DNA of 64,000 nucleotides from Comamonadaceae bacterium OS-1 (lineage in GTDB: Bacteria > Pseudomonadota > Gammaproteobacteria > Burkholderiales > Burkholderiaceae_C). Shown piece after piece: positions 46,913 through 55,986 of the stretch. Each line of letters starts with the position of its first letter. The first letter of the stretch is position 1. The stretch lies in the NCBI GenBank assembly GCA_027923965.1, contig AP026969.1, positions 744,001-808,000 on the forward strand, in the 5' to 3' direction. The position numbers and the translations under genes are program-made. Under the pieces are notes generated by a model, which saw nothing but the letters and a program-made list of their open reading frames with translations, ran no database searches and was not told where the DNA came from.

Positions 46913-49095
46913 GCAGGTACAGTGGCCAGGCCCTGGCGGTCCCAGTGGCGGTGTTTGGCGATGGCCTGGATGAACTCGGGCGCGAAGGTGGCGGGTAGTT
47001 CGCCTGCTGCCGCCAGCACCACGCCGGGCTGCGGCTGGGTCACGCCGGGGTCGGTGGGCATGGTGATGCCTAGGCTGGCCAGCAGCCCGGCTCCGGAGCC
47101 CGAGGCGGCGATGGGTTTGCAGTGCTTGTAGGCCTCCAGCACAAAGTGCACCGCGTCGCCATCGGCCATCAGCGCGGCGGCGTGCATGCCCAGGCAGGGC
47201 AGGTAGACGGCGTCGAACACCACCGACGGCGTGGTCACCAGCGTGCAGTCCACCGCCAGGTGGCCGCCATCGGCCATCTCCACCGTGCCCAGCGCAGCGG
47301 CGATGACCTTAAAGCTGGCACCGGCCTCGGCCAGGGCTTGCTGCACGGCGGCCACGGCGACGGCATCCACGCCGTTGCACACCAGGATGGCGACCTGGCG
47401 GGTGGCCACGCTGCCGGGGCCGGTAGGCAACATGCTCAAAGCGGGCGAGGCCACTACATCCACCGGGTGCGGCGCGTGGCGGAAGCCGGGCCACTGCGTG
47501 GCGGCCTGCGCGTCGGGTGCGCCTATGCCCAGGGGTGCGGCCACGCGGGCGGCCAGCTCGGCATCCACATGGGCCAGGTTGTCCACCATGCGCTGGCGGA
47601 TGGCGGGCGTGCCCAGTTTGGACAGCTCGAACTGGAAGGCGGCGACCAGGTGGTCTTGCTCGGCCGGGCTCTGGCTGATCCAGAACATGCGGGCCTGCGA
47701 GAAATGGTCGTCAAAGCTGGGGCTGCGCTGGCGCAGCTTGGGCGATTCCAGAATCTCGGGCACGCTGGTAAAGCCCTTGCCGGGCCCTTGATGGCCGTCG
47801 GCGCGGACCTCCACGCCCGAGGCCAGGGTGTTGGGCTCGTAAGCCACCCGCCCGGTGTTGACCTGCTGGCGGTGGATACCGTCGCGCTGGAAGTTGTGCA
47901 TGGGGCACTTTGGCTGGTTGATCGGCAGCTCGTGGAAGTTGGCGCCGCCCAGGCGCGACAGCTGCGTGTCGGTGTAGGAAAACAGCCGCCCCTGCAGCAG
48001 CGGGTCGTTGGAGAAGTCGATGCCCGGCACCAGGTGGCCGGGGTGGAAGGCCACCTGCTCGGTCTCGGCGAAGTAGTTGTCGGGGTTGCGGTTGAGCACC
48101 ATGCGGCCAATGCGGCGCACCGGCACCAGCTCTTCGGGCAGCAGCTTGGTGGGATCCAGCAGGTCGAAGCTGAAACGGAACTCGTCTTCCTCGGGCACCA
48201 CCTGCACGCCCAGCTCCCACTCGGGGAAGTGCCCGGCTTCGATGGCTTCCCACAGGTCGCGGCGGTGGAAGTCGGCATCTTTACCGGCCAGCTTTTGCGC
48301 CTCGTCCCAGGCCAGGGCGTGCACGCCTAGCGTGGGCTTCCAGTGGAATTTCACAAAGCTGGCCAGTCCTGCGGCATTCACCAATTTAAAGGTGTGCACG
48401 CCAAAGCCCTCCATCATGCGCAGGCTGCGTGGAATGGCGCGGTCGGACATCACCCACATCAGCATGTGGGTGGACTCGGGCATCAGCGTCACAAAGTCCC
48501 AGAAGGTGTCGTGGGCGCTGGCGGCCTGGGGGATTTCGTTGTGTGGCTCGGGTTTGACGGCGTGGACGAGGTCGGGGAACTTGATCGCGTCCTGGATGAA
48601 GAACACCGGGATGTTGTTGCCTACCAGGTCGTAGTTGCCCTCGGCCGTATAGAACTTGACGGCGAAGCCCCGTGCGTCGCGTGCCGTATCGGCCGAGCCG
48701 CGCGACCCGGCCACGGTGGAGAAGCGGGCGAACACCGGGGTCTGCACGCCGGGATTGGACAAAAAGCCTGCCTTGGTCAACTCGGCCATGTCTTCATACA
48801 CCTCGAAAAAGCCGTGCGCGCCCGCGCCCCGGGCATGCACCGCCCGCTCCGGGATGCGCTCGTGGTCGAAGTGGGTGATCTTCTCGCGCAGGATGAAGTC
48901 TTCCAGCAGCGTGGGGCCGCGGGCACCGGCTTTGAGGGAGTTGTGGTTGTCGGGAAAGGCCAGGCCCTGGTTGGTGGTCAGCGGCTGGGCCACCGCCACA
49001 GGGGCCGCCTTGGCGACCTTGCCGGGCGGCGGCGCGCCCTCGGCGGTGAAGTCGGCGTGGTCTTGGGCGAGTTGTTGGGTAGCGGTGGGGGTCAT
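46909..49095 (-). CDS. katE: Large-subunit catalase (KatE/HPII type)
   Basis: A 728-residue heme catalase starting at ATG 49095 (SD AAGGA). An N-terminal extension leads into [40 protein letters not shown] with the distal catalytic His, [20 protein letters not shown], and the heme-ligand Tyr in [16 protein letters not shown] near residue 370. The C-terminal 150 residues form the flavodoxin/GATase1-like domain of large catalases ([35 protein letters not shown]). The enzyme decomposes H2O2. A small gene overlaps its start by 4 bp. HPII homologues are often stationary-phase induced; no promoter was assigned here. Confidence 0.96.
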   Translation of the reverse strand: MTPTATQQLAQDHADFTAEGAPPPGKVAKAAPVAVAQPLTTNQGLAFPDNHNSLKAGARGPTLLEDFILREKITHFDHERIPERAVHARGAGAHGFFEVYEDMAELTKAGFLSNPGVQTPVFARFSTVAGSRGSADTARDARGFAVKFYTAEGNYDLVGNNIPVFFIQDAIKFPDLVHAVKPEPHNEIPQAASAHDTFWDFVTLMPESTHMLMWVMSDRAIPRSLRMMEGFGVHTFKLVNAAGLASFVKFHWKPTLGVHALAWDEAQKLAGKDADFHRRDLWEAIEAGHFPEWELGVQVVPEEDEFRFSFDLLDPTKLLPEELVPVRRIGRMVLNRNPDNYFAETEQVAFHPGHLVPGIDFSNDPLLQGRLFSYTDTQLSRLGGANFHELPINQPKCPMHNFQRDGIHRQQVNTGRVAYEPNTLASGVEVRADGHQGPGKGFTSVPEILESPKLRQRSPSFDDHFSQARMFWISQSPAEQDHLVAAFQFELSKLGTPAIRQRMVDNLAHVDAELAARVAAPLGIGAPDAQAATQWPGFRHAPHPVDVVASPALSMLPTGPGSVATRQVAILVCNGVDAVAVAAVQQALAEAGASFKVIAAALGTVEMADGGHLAVDCTLVTTPSVVFDAVYLPCLGMHAAALMADGDAVHFVLEAYKHCKPIAASGSGAGLLASLGITMPTDPGVTQPQPGVVLAAAGELPATFAPEFIQAIAKHRHWDRQGLATVPA

Positions 49096-49358
49096 GCGGA
49101 ATCCTTGGTCGGTGCTGGCTTTTTCAGCTTTTGGTAGGCGCGGTCGGCCTCGGGGCCACGGTCGGTGTCCTGCTGGCCCTGGGTCACATCGCGGTAGGCC
49201 TGCTGCACGGTTTTGCTGGCGATGCCGTCGGTCATGCCGACCGACTGGTCGTGCTCGTGCGGCAGCTTGGGCGTGGCGGAACTGAGGATGTTGGGCCTGC
49301 GCCGGGCGGGTGTGGCGGTGTTGACCGAGCGCACGGCAGGGGTGGTTCGTTTGGGCAT
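49092..49358 (-). CDS. Small basic protein coupled to katE (88 aa)
   Basis: An 88-residue protein starting MPKRTTPAVRSVNTATPARR. It is basic at the N-terminus, has a middle segment KLPHEHDQSVGMTDGIASKT and a charged C-terminus DTDRGPEADRAYQKLKKPAP. The stop overlaps the katE start by 4 bp, so translation is coupled. I do not know the family. The 'HDQSVGMTDGIASKTVQQAY..D' segment looks conserved and may be an ordered helix. It could be a stress-related accessory protein, but nothing in the sequence proves that. Confidence 0.6.
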   Translation of the reverse strand: MPKRTTPAVRSVNTATPARRRPNILSSATPKLPHEHDQSVGMTDGIASKTVQQAYRDVTQGQQDTDRGPEADRAYQKLKKPAPTKDSA

Positions 49359-49454
49359 GGTGCTTGCCTCGCTGGGGTTGCAGAGCCACCACCTTAGGCT
49401 GCACCGCGCTGCCCGTCCGTGCGGTAGGGCACATAGGGGCGGGGAGGGAAGTAC

Positions 49455-49515
49455 TATGGAATTTGTAGCTTCTCGTGCTTATTTGATAGGCGGAGAATGC
49501 TTATTTGATGCCTAA
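49455..49515. repeat. Dispersed repeat, variant copy M
   Basis: ATGGAATTTGTAGCTTCTCG, TGCTTATTTGATAGGCGGAG, AATGCTTATTTGATGCC. Degenerate core; it lies in the 258-bp gap between the katE-coupled gene and mod, upstream of the mod start. Nothing else recognisable is in that gap. Confidence 0.65.
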
Positions 49516-49616
49516 AATGGCCCGCTAATTTCGCAAGCTCGGTGGGTTGCTACCATCAGTCCCTTGCACGCTTTGCCGTGTGCCCCGCACGACACCATAT
49601 TCCCCTCATTTTCCCC

Positions 49617-51287
49617 ATGCCCACACTCAACTGGATCGGCAAAGATGCCGTCGTTAAACACCACCAGGAGGTCCCCTTTCACCTGCTGGAGCCCGTGATC
49701 GCCATGTCGGGGGGGGGGGGGGGGGTAGCCAGCGGCAATCTCATCGTGCAGGGCGACAATCTGCTGGCCCTCAAAGCTCTGCTGCCGCGCTATGCAGGCC
49801 AGGTCAAGTGCATCTACATCGACCCGCCGTACAACACAGGTAACGAAGTCTGGGCCTACAACGACAACGTCAACAGCCCCGAGATCCGTAAATGGCTGGG
49901 CGCAGTGGTCGGCAAGGAAGGCGAAACCCTGGATCGGCACGACCGCTGGCTGTGCATGATGTACCCGCGGTTGGTGCTGCTGAAGCAGTTCTTGCGGGAG
50001 GACGGGGTGATTTTTGTGTCGATTGACGACTCAGAGCTACACCATCTACGTGGCCTCATGGACGAGATTTTTGGTGAAAATCGGCGTCTAGCGTCCTTCG
50101 TGTGGCGCACAGATGGCAACTTTGATAACCAAGCCAAGATCAAGAATTGCCACGAGTACATTCTGGCCTACGCGTTGAATCCAGATCGGTTTCCACATCC
50201 CAATGTTGTGGACCCATCGGTAGGTAAAGGTAGCAAGCTCAATCGCGCAATCATCCAAAACACGATTGTCAAAAATGGCCCGAAGAATCCAGTCAGTGCG
50301 GTCCTGCTACCCATTGGTTTTCCAGCATCAGTGGAACGCGCAATAGTTCCTCCAAGAACAACCAGTTGGCCGAATTTCGATCAAGCCGTTGTGATTGAAA
50401 GCAACGCGCTTACAAGACCAGTGACTGCTACCAGTGGATGGTCGTCGAAAGACTTACTCATTCAATTTATTGCCAATGGTTTTGAGCCAATAGGCGACAG
50501 CAAAGGACAGCAAACACGTTTTGTGCTTACGGGTACTGGAGCGATTGAATCAATCAAGGAGAGGAAGAAGGCAAGCCATGTAATTTCGGTTGTAGGCGGA
50601 GTAGGCAGTACCCAGTCACAGTCGGCGGCGTTGTCCGATATGGGATTTAGCTTCCCGTTTCCTAAGCCAGTTGATCTAGTGAAGTATTTGATTTCTATGA
50701 TCAGCGGGAAGGATGGCCTCATTCTTGATTCGTTTGGTGGCTCCGGCACCACCGCCCATGCCGTGCTCAAACAAAACGCTGAAGACGGTGGCACGCGCCG
50801 CTGCATCCTGGTGGAAATGGATGCCCACATCGCCCGCAACGTCACCGCAGAGCGCGTCAAACGCGTCAGCCAGGGCTACACCAATGCCAAGGGCGATACG
50901 GTGGCGGGTTTGGGCGGTGGCTTCCAGTTCTGCACCCTGTCGGCAGAGCCGCTGTTCACCCCCTATGGCCTGGTGCGCGAAGACGTTCGTTTTGTCCAAC
51001 TGGCCGAATTTGTGTGGTTTGCCGAGACGGGCACTGGCTACGCGGGCGTTGCCGATTCGCCCTTGTTGGGCGTGTTCGACGGGCGGGCGATTTACCTGCT
51101 GTTCAATGGCATTTTGAAAGACCACTCGGTGGGCGGCGGTAACGTGCTCACCGGCCCGGTGCTCGACATCTTGCCGCCCTGCGCGGGTCCTAAAACCATT
51201 TACGCAGCCGCCTGCCGCCTGGGCGCACCCCGTCTGCAACGCGAGCAGATTGTTTTCAAGCAAACGCCGTATGCGTTGGCGGTGTAA
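49617..51287 (+). CDS. mod: Type III DNA methyltransferase (Mod), probably phase variable
   Basis: A 556-residue beta-class DNA methyltransferase: DNLLALKALLPRYAGQVKCI, then motif IV YIDPPYNTGNE near residue 69, the target-recognition region at about 145-365, then motif I ILDSFGGSGTTAHAVLKQN near 371, followed by CILVEMDAHIARNVTAERV. This order is that of type III Mod (N6-adenine). Codons 31-36 contain a run of 17 G (49709-49725). With 17 G the frame is open; loss of one G gives an immediate TAG, gain of one G gives a stop at about 49841. The restriction gene follows 7 bp later. The recognition region has lower G+C than the ends, so it may be exchanged between strains. Confidence 0.9.
   Translation: MPTLNWIGKDAVVKHHQEVPFHLLEPVIAMSGGGGGVASGNLIVQGDNLLALKALLPRYAGQVKCIYIDPPYNTGNEVWAYNDNVNSPEIRKWLGAVVGKEGETLDRHDRWLCMMYPRLVLLKQFLREDGVIFVSIDDSELHHLRGLMDEIFGENRRLASFVWRTDGNFDNQAKIKNCHEYILAYALNPDRFPHPNVVDPSVGKGSKLNRAIIQNTIVKNGPKNPVSAVLLPIGFPASVERAIVPPRTTSWPNFDQAVVIESNALTRPVTATSGWSSKDLLIQFIANGFEPIGDSKGQQTRFVLTGTGAIESIKERKKASHVISVVGGVGSTQSQSAALSDMGFSFPFPKPVDLVKYLISMISGKDGLILDSFGGSGTTAHAVLKQNAEDGGTRRCILVEMDAHIARNVTAERVKRVSQGYTNAKGDTVAGLGGGFQFCTLSAEPLFTPYGLVREDVRFVQLAEFVWFAETGTGYAGVADSPLLGVFDGRAIYLLFNGILKDHSVGGGNVLTGPVLDILPPCAGPKTIYAAACRLGAPRLQREQIVFKQTPYALAV
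49709..49725. repeat. Homopolymeric tract G17 within mod
   Basis: Seventeen consecutive G after GCCATGTC, within codons 31-36 of the methyltransferase. Such tracts slip during replication and switch genes on and off. The base after the tract is T (GGTAGCC), so a one-base loss places TAG in frame at once. Confidence 0.9.
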
Positions 51288-51294
51288 AGCTTTT

Positions 51295-54003
51295 ATGACC
51301 CATTTCACCCCCAAAAAATACCAACAAGACCCCGCCAATGGCGGCGGCGTACTCGACAGCGTGGCGGCCTACTTCCAGGCCTGCCACCTGCATGGCCGGG
51401 CCTCGCTGGCGTTCACGGCGGTGACGCAGGAGCTGTGGGGCAGCGGGCTGGCCTACCACCCTCTGGCCGGTTTTGCGCCCGATATGCCGTACTTTTGCCT
51501 GCGCGTACCCACCGGCGGCGGCAAAACCTGGCTGGCGGCCAAGAGCGTGGCGCTGGCCAATACGCACCTGCTACGGGTGCCGCACAGCGTGGTGCTGTGG
51601 CTGGTGCCCAGCAAGCCCATCCGCGAGCAAACCCTGCGCGGTCTCAAGAACCGCAACCACCCGCTGCACGCCGCACTGCGCGAGGCCGGGCCGGTGACGG
51701 TGTTGGACTTGAACGAGGCCCGTAGCCTGACCCGCGCCACGCTGGACACCAGTACGGTGGTGATCGTGGCCACGCGTCAGGCGTTCCAGGTGGAAGACGA
51801 AGACAGCCGCAAGGTGTACGAGAGCAGTGGCGCGCTGATGCACCACTTCGAGCACTTGTCTCTTGCAGAGCGGGCCGGACTGCTGCAAGTCGGCGACACC
51901 GTGCCGTATTCACTGGCCAACGTGCTGCGCCTGCGCCGCCCGCTGGTGGTGGTAGACGAGGCGCACAACAGCCGCACCGAGCTGGCTTTTGACATGCTGG
52001 CGCGCTTTTGCCCCAGCGCCATTCTGGAGCTGACGGCCACGCCAGATATGGACCGCACGCCCAGCAATGTGCTGCACAGTGTGAGCGCGGCGCAGCTCAA
52101 GGCCGAGCAGATGATCAAGCTGCCGGTGCTGCTGCAAACCGAGGTGAACTGGCAGCAGTGTCTGGCCGATGCCATTGCCCGGCGCAACGGGCTGCAGGCG
52201 CTGGCCGATGCCGAGCAGCGCCAGGGTGCGCCGTATTTGCGGCCTATCGTGCTGATCCAGTCGGAGCCGCGCCGTGCCGGGCTGGATTCGCTGGACTTTG
52301 AGCGCGTACGCCAAGAGCTAATCCACAACCACGCCATTCCCGCCGCCGAGATTGTGGTGGCCACCAGCGATGAAAAAGGGCTGGAGTCGGTAGATTCCGT
52401 CTACCCGCTAGGGATCAGCGACCCGAAATGTCCAGTGAAGTTCGTCATCACCCAGAAGGCGCTGGCCGAGGGCTGGGATTGCCCGTTTGCCTATATTTTG
52501 GTGAGCATGGCTACGTTGCATTCGGCCACCGCCGTAGAGCAGATTTTGGGCCGCGTGCTGCGCCAGCCGAATGCCGAGCATCGGGCGGCGAAAGAGTTGA
52601 ACCAGTCGTACGCGTTTGTGGTGTCGCGCCACTTTGCCGATACCGCCGCCGCCCTGCGCGACCGGCTGGTGCAGGGCGCGGGCTTTGACCGCAAGGACGT
52701 GACCGAGTTCGTGGTGGCAGCTCAGCAACAACAGCAGAGCTTTGACATGGTGGGGCTGGGCGCGCGCGTGGTGGTGAACCCTGTGGTGGTGGTGCTGGAT
52801 ATCCCCCCTGATTTAAAGGCGCTGCCCAAAGACCTGCGCACTGTGTTGCTAGATAAGCTGGTGGTCGACAAAAAGAGCAGCACGCTGACTATCCGCCAGC
52901 CACTGGAGCCGGTAGAGGCAGAGGCCTTGCAGGCGCTGGTGAGCACGCCGCACGACGTGGCCGCGATAACGCTTGCGGTCGAAGAAAGCCGCACCACCGC
53001 CCTGGCGTACTTTCAAACCCCTGCGGAACTGGGCAAGACCTTGCTGGTGCCGCAAATGGCCTTGCGGGTGCAGGGGGCGTTGCGCCTGTTCGACGATCCC
53101 GAGGAGCTGGACTTCCCGTGGAACCTGTCCACATTCGACGCCAAGCCCTTGGCTGCGGATCTGGTAACGCTGGATGCGGCGCTGAAGGTCAGTGAGGGCG
53201 GGGTGTTGGACGTGGATGCCGCCAGCGGCAAGATGACGCAGCGGTTTTTGCCCGATTTGCAGCGTGACTTGGGACTGGTTTACACCCCAGAGCATTGGAC
53301 GCAGGTGAAGTTGGCGGCCTGGCTGTGCCGTAATCTGCCGGAAGCCAGTGTGACCGCATTCAGCAAGATGGCTTTTGTAGCCAACTGGCTGGGTGAACTG
53401 TTGTTGCGGCCAGGGATGGACTTGGCACGGGCCAATCAGCAAAAGTTTTTGCTGCGCAATATGCTGGATGCGCACATCAAAGCGCTTCGCCGCGCGGCGG
53501 TGCAGCAGGCCTACCAGCAAGCCCTGTTTGACGATGGAGCTGCGCAGCGGGTGGTGGTAGACAGCACCTTCACCTACAACTTTCACCCCGAGGCCTACGC
53601 CCCCAGCCGGGATGATGACCAAACTTACGGGCGGCACGAATTCCGCAAACACTTCTACAACCGCATCGGCGCTTTCGACAGCAAGGAAGAATACGAGTGC
53701 GCTGTGTGGCTGGACATCCAGGCCCAAAAAGGGCGTTTGCAGTACTGGGTGCGCAACCTGTCCCGGCGGGAAGGCGCGTCGTTTTTTCTGCAAAAAGCCA
53801 CCGGGCGGTTTTACCCCGACTTCATTTGCAAGCGGCTGGACGGCAGCGTGCTGGTGGTGGAATATAAGGGCGAAAACGGTTGGAAAAATGCCGAGGACGA
53901 CCGGCAAATTGGCGGCCTGTGGCAGGCCATGTCGGGTGGCAGCTGCCGGTTTGTGATGGTGACAAATCGGCAGTGGGATGTGATCGAGCCGCTGCTGGGT
54001 TAG
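51295..54003 (+). CDS. res: Type III restriction subunit (Res), helicase-nuclease
   Basis: A 902-residue protein from ATG 51295. Helicase motifs are Walker A VPTGGGKTWLAAK near residue 75, Ia LVPSKPIREQT, II VVVDEAHNSRTE near 221, III LELTATPDMD, V FVITQKALAEGWDCPFAYI and VI EQILGRVLRQPNAEHR. A PD-(D/E)xK-type nuclease sits near the C-terminus (EYECAVWLDIQAQKGRLQYW; FYPDFICKRLDGSVLVVEYK). It cuts DNA with Mod when a site is unmodified. Long Q-rich stretch (AAQQQQQSFD). If mod is switched off by the G tract, Res has no methylated partner, so polar or coupled expression with mod would be expected; the 7-bp gap allows coupling. Confidence 0.92.
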   Translation: MTHFTPKKYQQDPANGGGVLDSVAAYFQACHLHGRASLAFTAVTQELWGSGLAYHPLAGFAPDMPYFCLRVPTGGGKTWLAAKSVALANTHLLRVPHSVVLWLVPSKPIREQTLRGLKNRNHPLHAALREAGPVTVLDLNEARSLTRATLDTSTVVIVATRQAFQVEDEDSRKVYESSGALMHHFEHLSLAERAGLLQVGDTVPYSLANVLRLRRPLVVVDEAHNSRTELAFDMLARFCPSAILELTATPDMDRTPSNVLHSVSAAQLKAEQMIKLPVLLQTEVNWQQCLADAIARRNGLQALADAEQRQGAPYLRPIVLIQSEPRRAGLDSLDFERVRQELIHNHAIPAAEIVVATSDEKGLESVDSVYPLGISDPKCPVKFVITQKALAEGWDCPFAYILVSMATLHSATAVEQILGRVLRQPNAEHRAAKELNQSYAFVVSRHFADTAAALRDRLVQGAGFDRKDVTEFVVAAQQQQQSFDMVGLGARVVVNPVVVVLDIPPDLKALPKDLRTVLLDKLVVDKKSSTLTIRQPLEPVEAEALQALVSTPHDVAAITLAVEESRTTALAYFQTPAELGKTLLVPQMALRVQGALRLFDDPEELDFPWNLSTFDAKPLAADLVTLDAALKVSEGGVLDVDAASGKMTQRFLPDLQRDLGLVYTPEHWTQVKLAAWLCRNLPEASVTAFSKMAFVANWLGELLLRPGMDLARANQQKFLLRNMLDAHIKALRRAAVQQAYQQALFDDGAAQRVVVDSTFTYNFHPEAYAPSRDDDQTYGRHEFRKHFYNRIGAFDSKEEYECAVWLDIQAQKGRLQYWVRNLSRREGASFFLQKATGRFYPDFICKRLDGSVLVVEYKGENGWKNAEDDRQIGGLWQAMSGGSCRFVMVTNRQWDVIEPLLG

Positions 54004-54004
54004 C

Positions 54005-54070
54005 ACTATATATTTAGTAGCTGCTAGCGCCCATCAAATAAGCGCTAGAAGGTGATTTGATGCATTATTT
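54005..54070. repeat. Dispersed repeat, copy N
   Basis: ATTTAGTAGCTGCTAGCGCC, CATCAAATAAGCGCTAGAAG, GTGATTTGATGCATTATTTT. It follows the res stop directly. The bases up to 54155 hold no gene that I can support. Confidence 0.75.
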
Positions 54071-54155
54071 TCCTGGGTAAGAGAATAATGGCTGACGTGT
54101 GCCAGCGCACAGCTCGGAGCGGACCACACCCACGTTACTCAGGTGTCAGCAGTGC

Positions 54156-54575
54156 CTAAGCCGCCAGCGCCTCGCTGAACTGTTCGCGTGCGGCAGCAAC
54201 CACCAGGTCAGGGGTGGTCTCAAAGCGCTCCCACAGAAAGCTGGCATGTGTGTGTTGCATGGCGCGCTGCACACCCACCACAAAGCCCTCCGGGCCCACA
54301 TACTTGCGCCAGAACTCAGACACCCAGGTGTCTACCGCCATGCGCAAGATGCCCGGTGGTAGCACCTGGGCGCGGTATTCCGGTGTTTGCAGGTCGAAAG
54401 TACGTGTGGAAGGCATGGTGACCACGCGCACGGCGATGCCATCTGCCTCCAGTGTTTTGGCGGCCCGCAAGGCCAGGCACACATCCTGGCCCGCGGCCAT
54501 CAACACCAGGTCCAGGCAGCAAGCCTCGTGGTGCAGAACGTAGCCTCCGCGGAAGATGTCTTGGTCACTTGTCAT
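54156..54575 (-). CDS. Transketolase C-terminal domain, free-standing or truncated
   Basis: A 139-residue protein that corresponds only to the C-terminal domain of transketolase: FRGGYVLHHEA, then CLDLVLMAAGQDVCLALRAA (usual 'LIATGSEV'), VVTMPSTRTFDLQTPEYRAQ (usual MPST..FD.Q...Y), VSEFWRKYVGPEGFVVGVQ and a C-terminal helix. The thiamine-binding N-terminal and pyrimidine-binding middle domains are missing, so it cannot be a transketolase by itself. A perfect 28-bp LacI-type palindrome lies 80 bp upstream of the ATG, so it is under the same control as the sugar operon. It may be a deletion remnant of a full tkt gene or a regulatory/partner domain. SD is weak. Confidence 0.72.
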   Translation of the reverse strand: MTSDQDIFRGGYVLHHEACCLDLVLMAAGQDVCLALRAAKTLEADGIAVRVVTMPSTRTFDLQTPEYRAQVLPPGILRMAVDTWVSEFWRKYVGPEGFVVGVQRAMQHTHASFLWERFETTPDLVVAAAREQFSEALAA

Positions 54576-54654
54576 GGATGAAGGTCACGGTGGCAGTGCG
54601 CGGGCAGCGCTAGTTCAACCGCACGGCTGCAGGTTTGCCGCGATTATGCAGTAC

Positions 54655-54682
54655 TTGCAAGCGCTTGCGCAAGCGCTTGCAA
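54655..54682. promoter_or_regulatory. LacI-family operator 1 (perfect 28-bp palindrome)
   Basis: TTGCAAGCGCTTGC (54655-54668) is followed at once by its exact reverse complement GCAAGCGCTTGCAA (54669-54682). It contains two overlapping LacI-type boxes (AAGCGCTTGC). It lies between the lacI stop and the start of the transketolase-domain gene, so it should control the latter. Confidence 0.85.
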
Positions 54683-54719
54683 GCGCCGAAATTAATTTGC
54701 CCGGAGGGCTGAAGACGGT

Positions 54720-55718
54720 TTAAACCGGGCCTGCAGAGTCGCGCAGCCGCAGCGCGGGCGCGAGGCGCAGGCTTTGGCGGCGGGCGGTGGGGTTCGCGAT
54801 GCGCCGCACCAGCAGGCGCACGGCCCGCGCGCCCAGTTCTTCCACCGGTTGCGCGATCACGGTCAGGCGCGGAGTCAACACATCGGCCCAGTCGAAATCG
54901 TCGAAGCCGACCAGAGAGATGTCGGCAGGCACCTGGAGCCCTGCATCGCGCAAGGCATGCATGGCCCCGATGGTCATCAGATTGTTGCCGGTCATGATGG
55001 CGGTGGGGCGCGGGTTCAGCGACAGCAGGGCCTGGACGGCCGCACGTGCCGGAGCGATCTGCGAGCCGCCGCTGCGCACCAGATCGGGCTGGAATTCCAG
55101 GCCCGCTTCCTCCAGGGCGAGGCGGTAGCCCTTGAGGCGCTCGTCGGTGGTGGACAACCCTGGTGCACCAGAGATGAAGGCGATGCGCCGATGGCCCAGG
55201 CCGACCAGATGGGCGACCAGGCTTTTGGCGGACTGCAGGTTTTCAACCGCCACCTGGTCGAAGGTGGTGCCCATGAACCGGTCCACCAATACCGTGGGCA
55301 CGCCTTTGCTGTGCAGGTAGTTCAGTGTGCGGCTCTCCGGGTCGGCGGTGGGGGCGATCAGGATGCCGTCTACACGCCGCTCGTGCAGGGCTTTGACCAC
55401 GCCCAGTTCAAACGCGGGGTCTTCATGGGTGTCTGCCAGCAGCATCATCAGGCCACTTTTGGAGCACTCTGATTCGATGGCGCTGACCACGGCAGCAAAG
55501 TAATGGTTGGACAAGGCCGAGATGGCCACGCCCACGGTGCGTGTCGGAGCACCGGCCAGGGCCCGCGCCAGATGGTTGGCCGAATAGCCTACTTTTTCGA
55601 TGGCATCCAGCACGGCCCGTTCGGTATCGGGGTGCACCTTGCGCGTCTTGTTGATGACATGCGACACCGTGGTGGTAGAGACCCCAGCGGCTGCCGCCAC
55701 AACTTCCATCGTGACCAT
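54720..55718 (-). CDS. LacI-family transcriptional regulator
   Basis: A 332-residue regulator starting at ATG 55718 (SD AAGGAAG); an alternative start at 55742 is possible. The HTH and hinge are standard: MEVVAAAAGVSTTTVSHVIN, KTRKVHPDTERAVLDAIEKV, GYSANHLARALAGA (with the Leu/Ala hinge region). The core is the periplasmic-binding type (VGVAISALSNHYFAAVVSAI; GHRRIAFISGAPGLSTTDER; DISLVGFDDFDWADVLTPRL). It is divergent from the sugar ABC operon. Two matching palindromic operators, one on each side of the gene, make it the probable repressor of both the ABC operon and the transketolase-domain gene. Confidence 0.93.
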   Translation of the reverse strand: MVTMEVVAAAAGVSTTTVSHVINKTRKVHPDTERAVLDAIEKVGYSANHLARALAGAPTRTVGVAISALSNHYFAAVVSAIESECSKSGLMMLLADTHEDPAFELGVVKALHERRVDGILIAPTADPESRTLNYLHSKGVPTVLVDRFMGTTFDQVAVENLQSAKSLVAHLVGLGHRRIAFISGAPGLSTTDERLKGYRLALEEAGLEFQPDLVRSGGSQIAPARAAVQALLSLNPRPTAIMTGNNLMTIGAMHALRDAGLQVPADISLVGFDDFDWADVLTPRLTVIAQPVEELGARAVRLLVRRIANPTARRQSLRLAPALRLRDSAGPV

Positions 55719-55899
55719 TGTTTCTTCCTTGTGGCGCGTCATTTTGATAGCTCCGCACCAAGTCCGGAAGCCGTTCCGAGCATGTTGATCGTGGGTAGGC
55801 ACGGTGCAAGACAGCGTGCCTGAATCATATCCCACCCATCCTCGGCCTAACGCTTGATTTGACCGCGTGCAAAGCCATCATGCTATGGAAAACCCCTAA

Positions 55900-55927
55900 T
55901 AGCAAGCGCTTGCGCAAACGCTTGCTA
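55900..55927. promoter_or_regulatory. LacI-family operator 2 (28-bp palindrome, one mismatch)
   Basis: TAGCAAGCGCTTGC (55900-55913) followed by GCAAACGCTTGCTA (55914-55927): a 28-bp palindrome with one mismatch and the same AAGCGCTTGC core as operator 1. It lies between divergent lacI and the ABC transporter operon, overlapping their promoters. Confidence 0.85.
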
Positions 55928-55986
55928 AAACTGACAATCGAGTTGAGCTTGCGCACGACGCTGCACCCCATTAACCCGAGACATGG

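Noticed and set aside
54600..54700. CRISPR-like short direct repeats around 54655
   Set aside because: The repeated AAGCGCTTGC units form one continuous palindrome, with no spacers. It is an operator, not an array.
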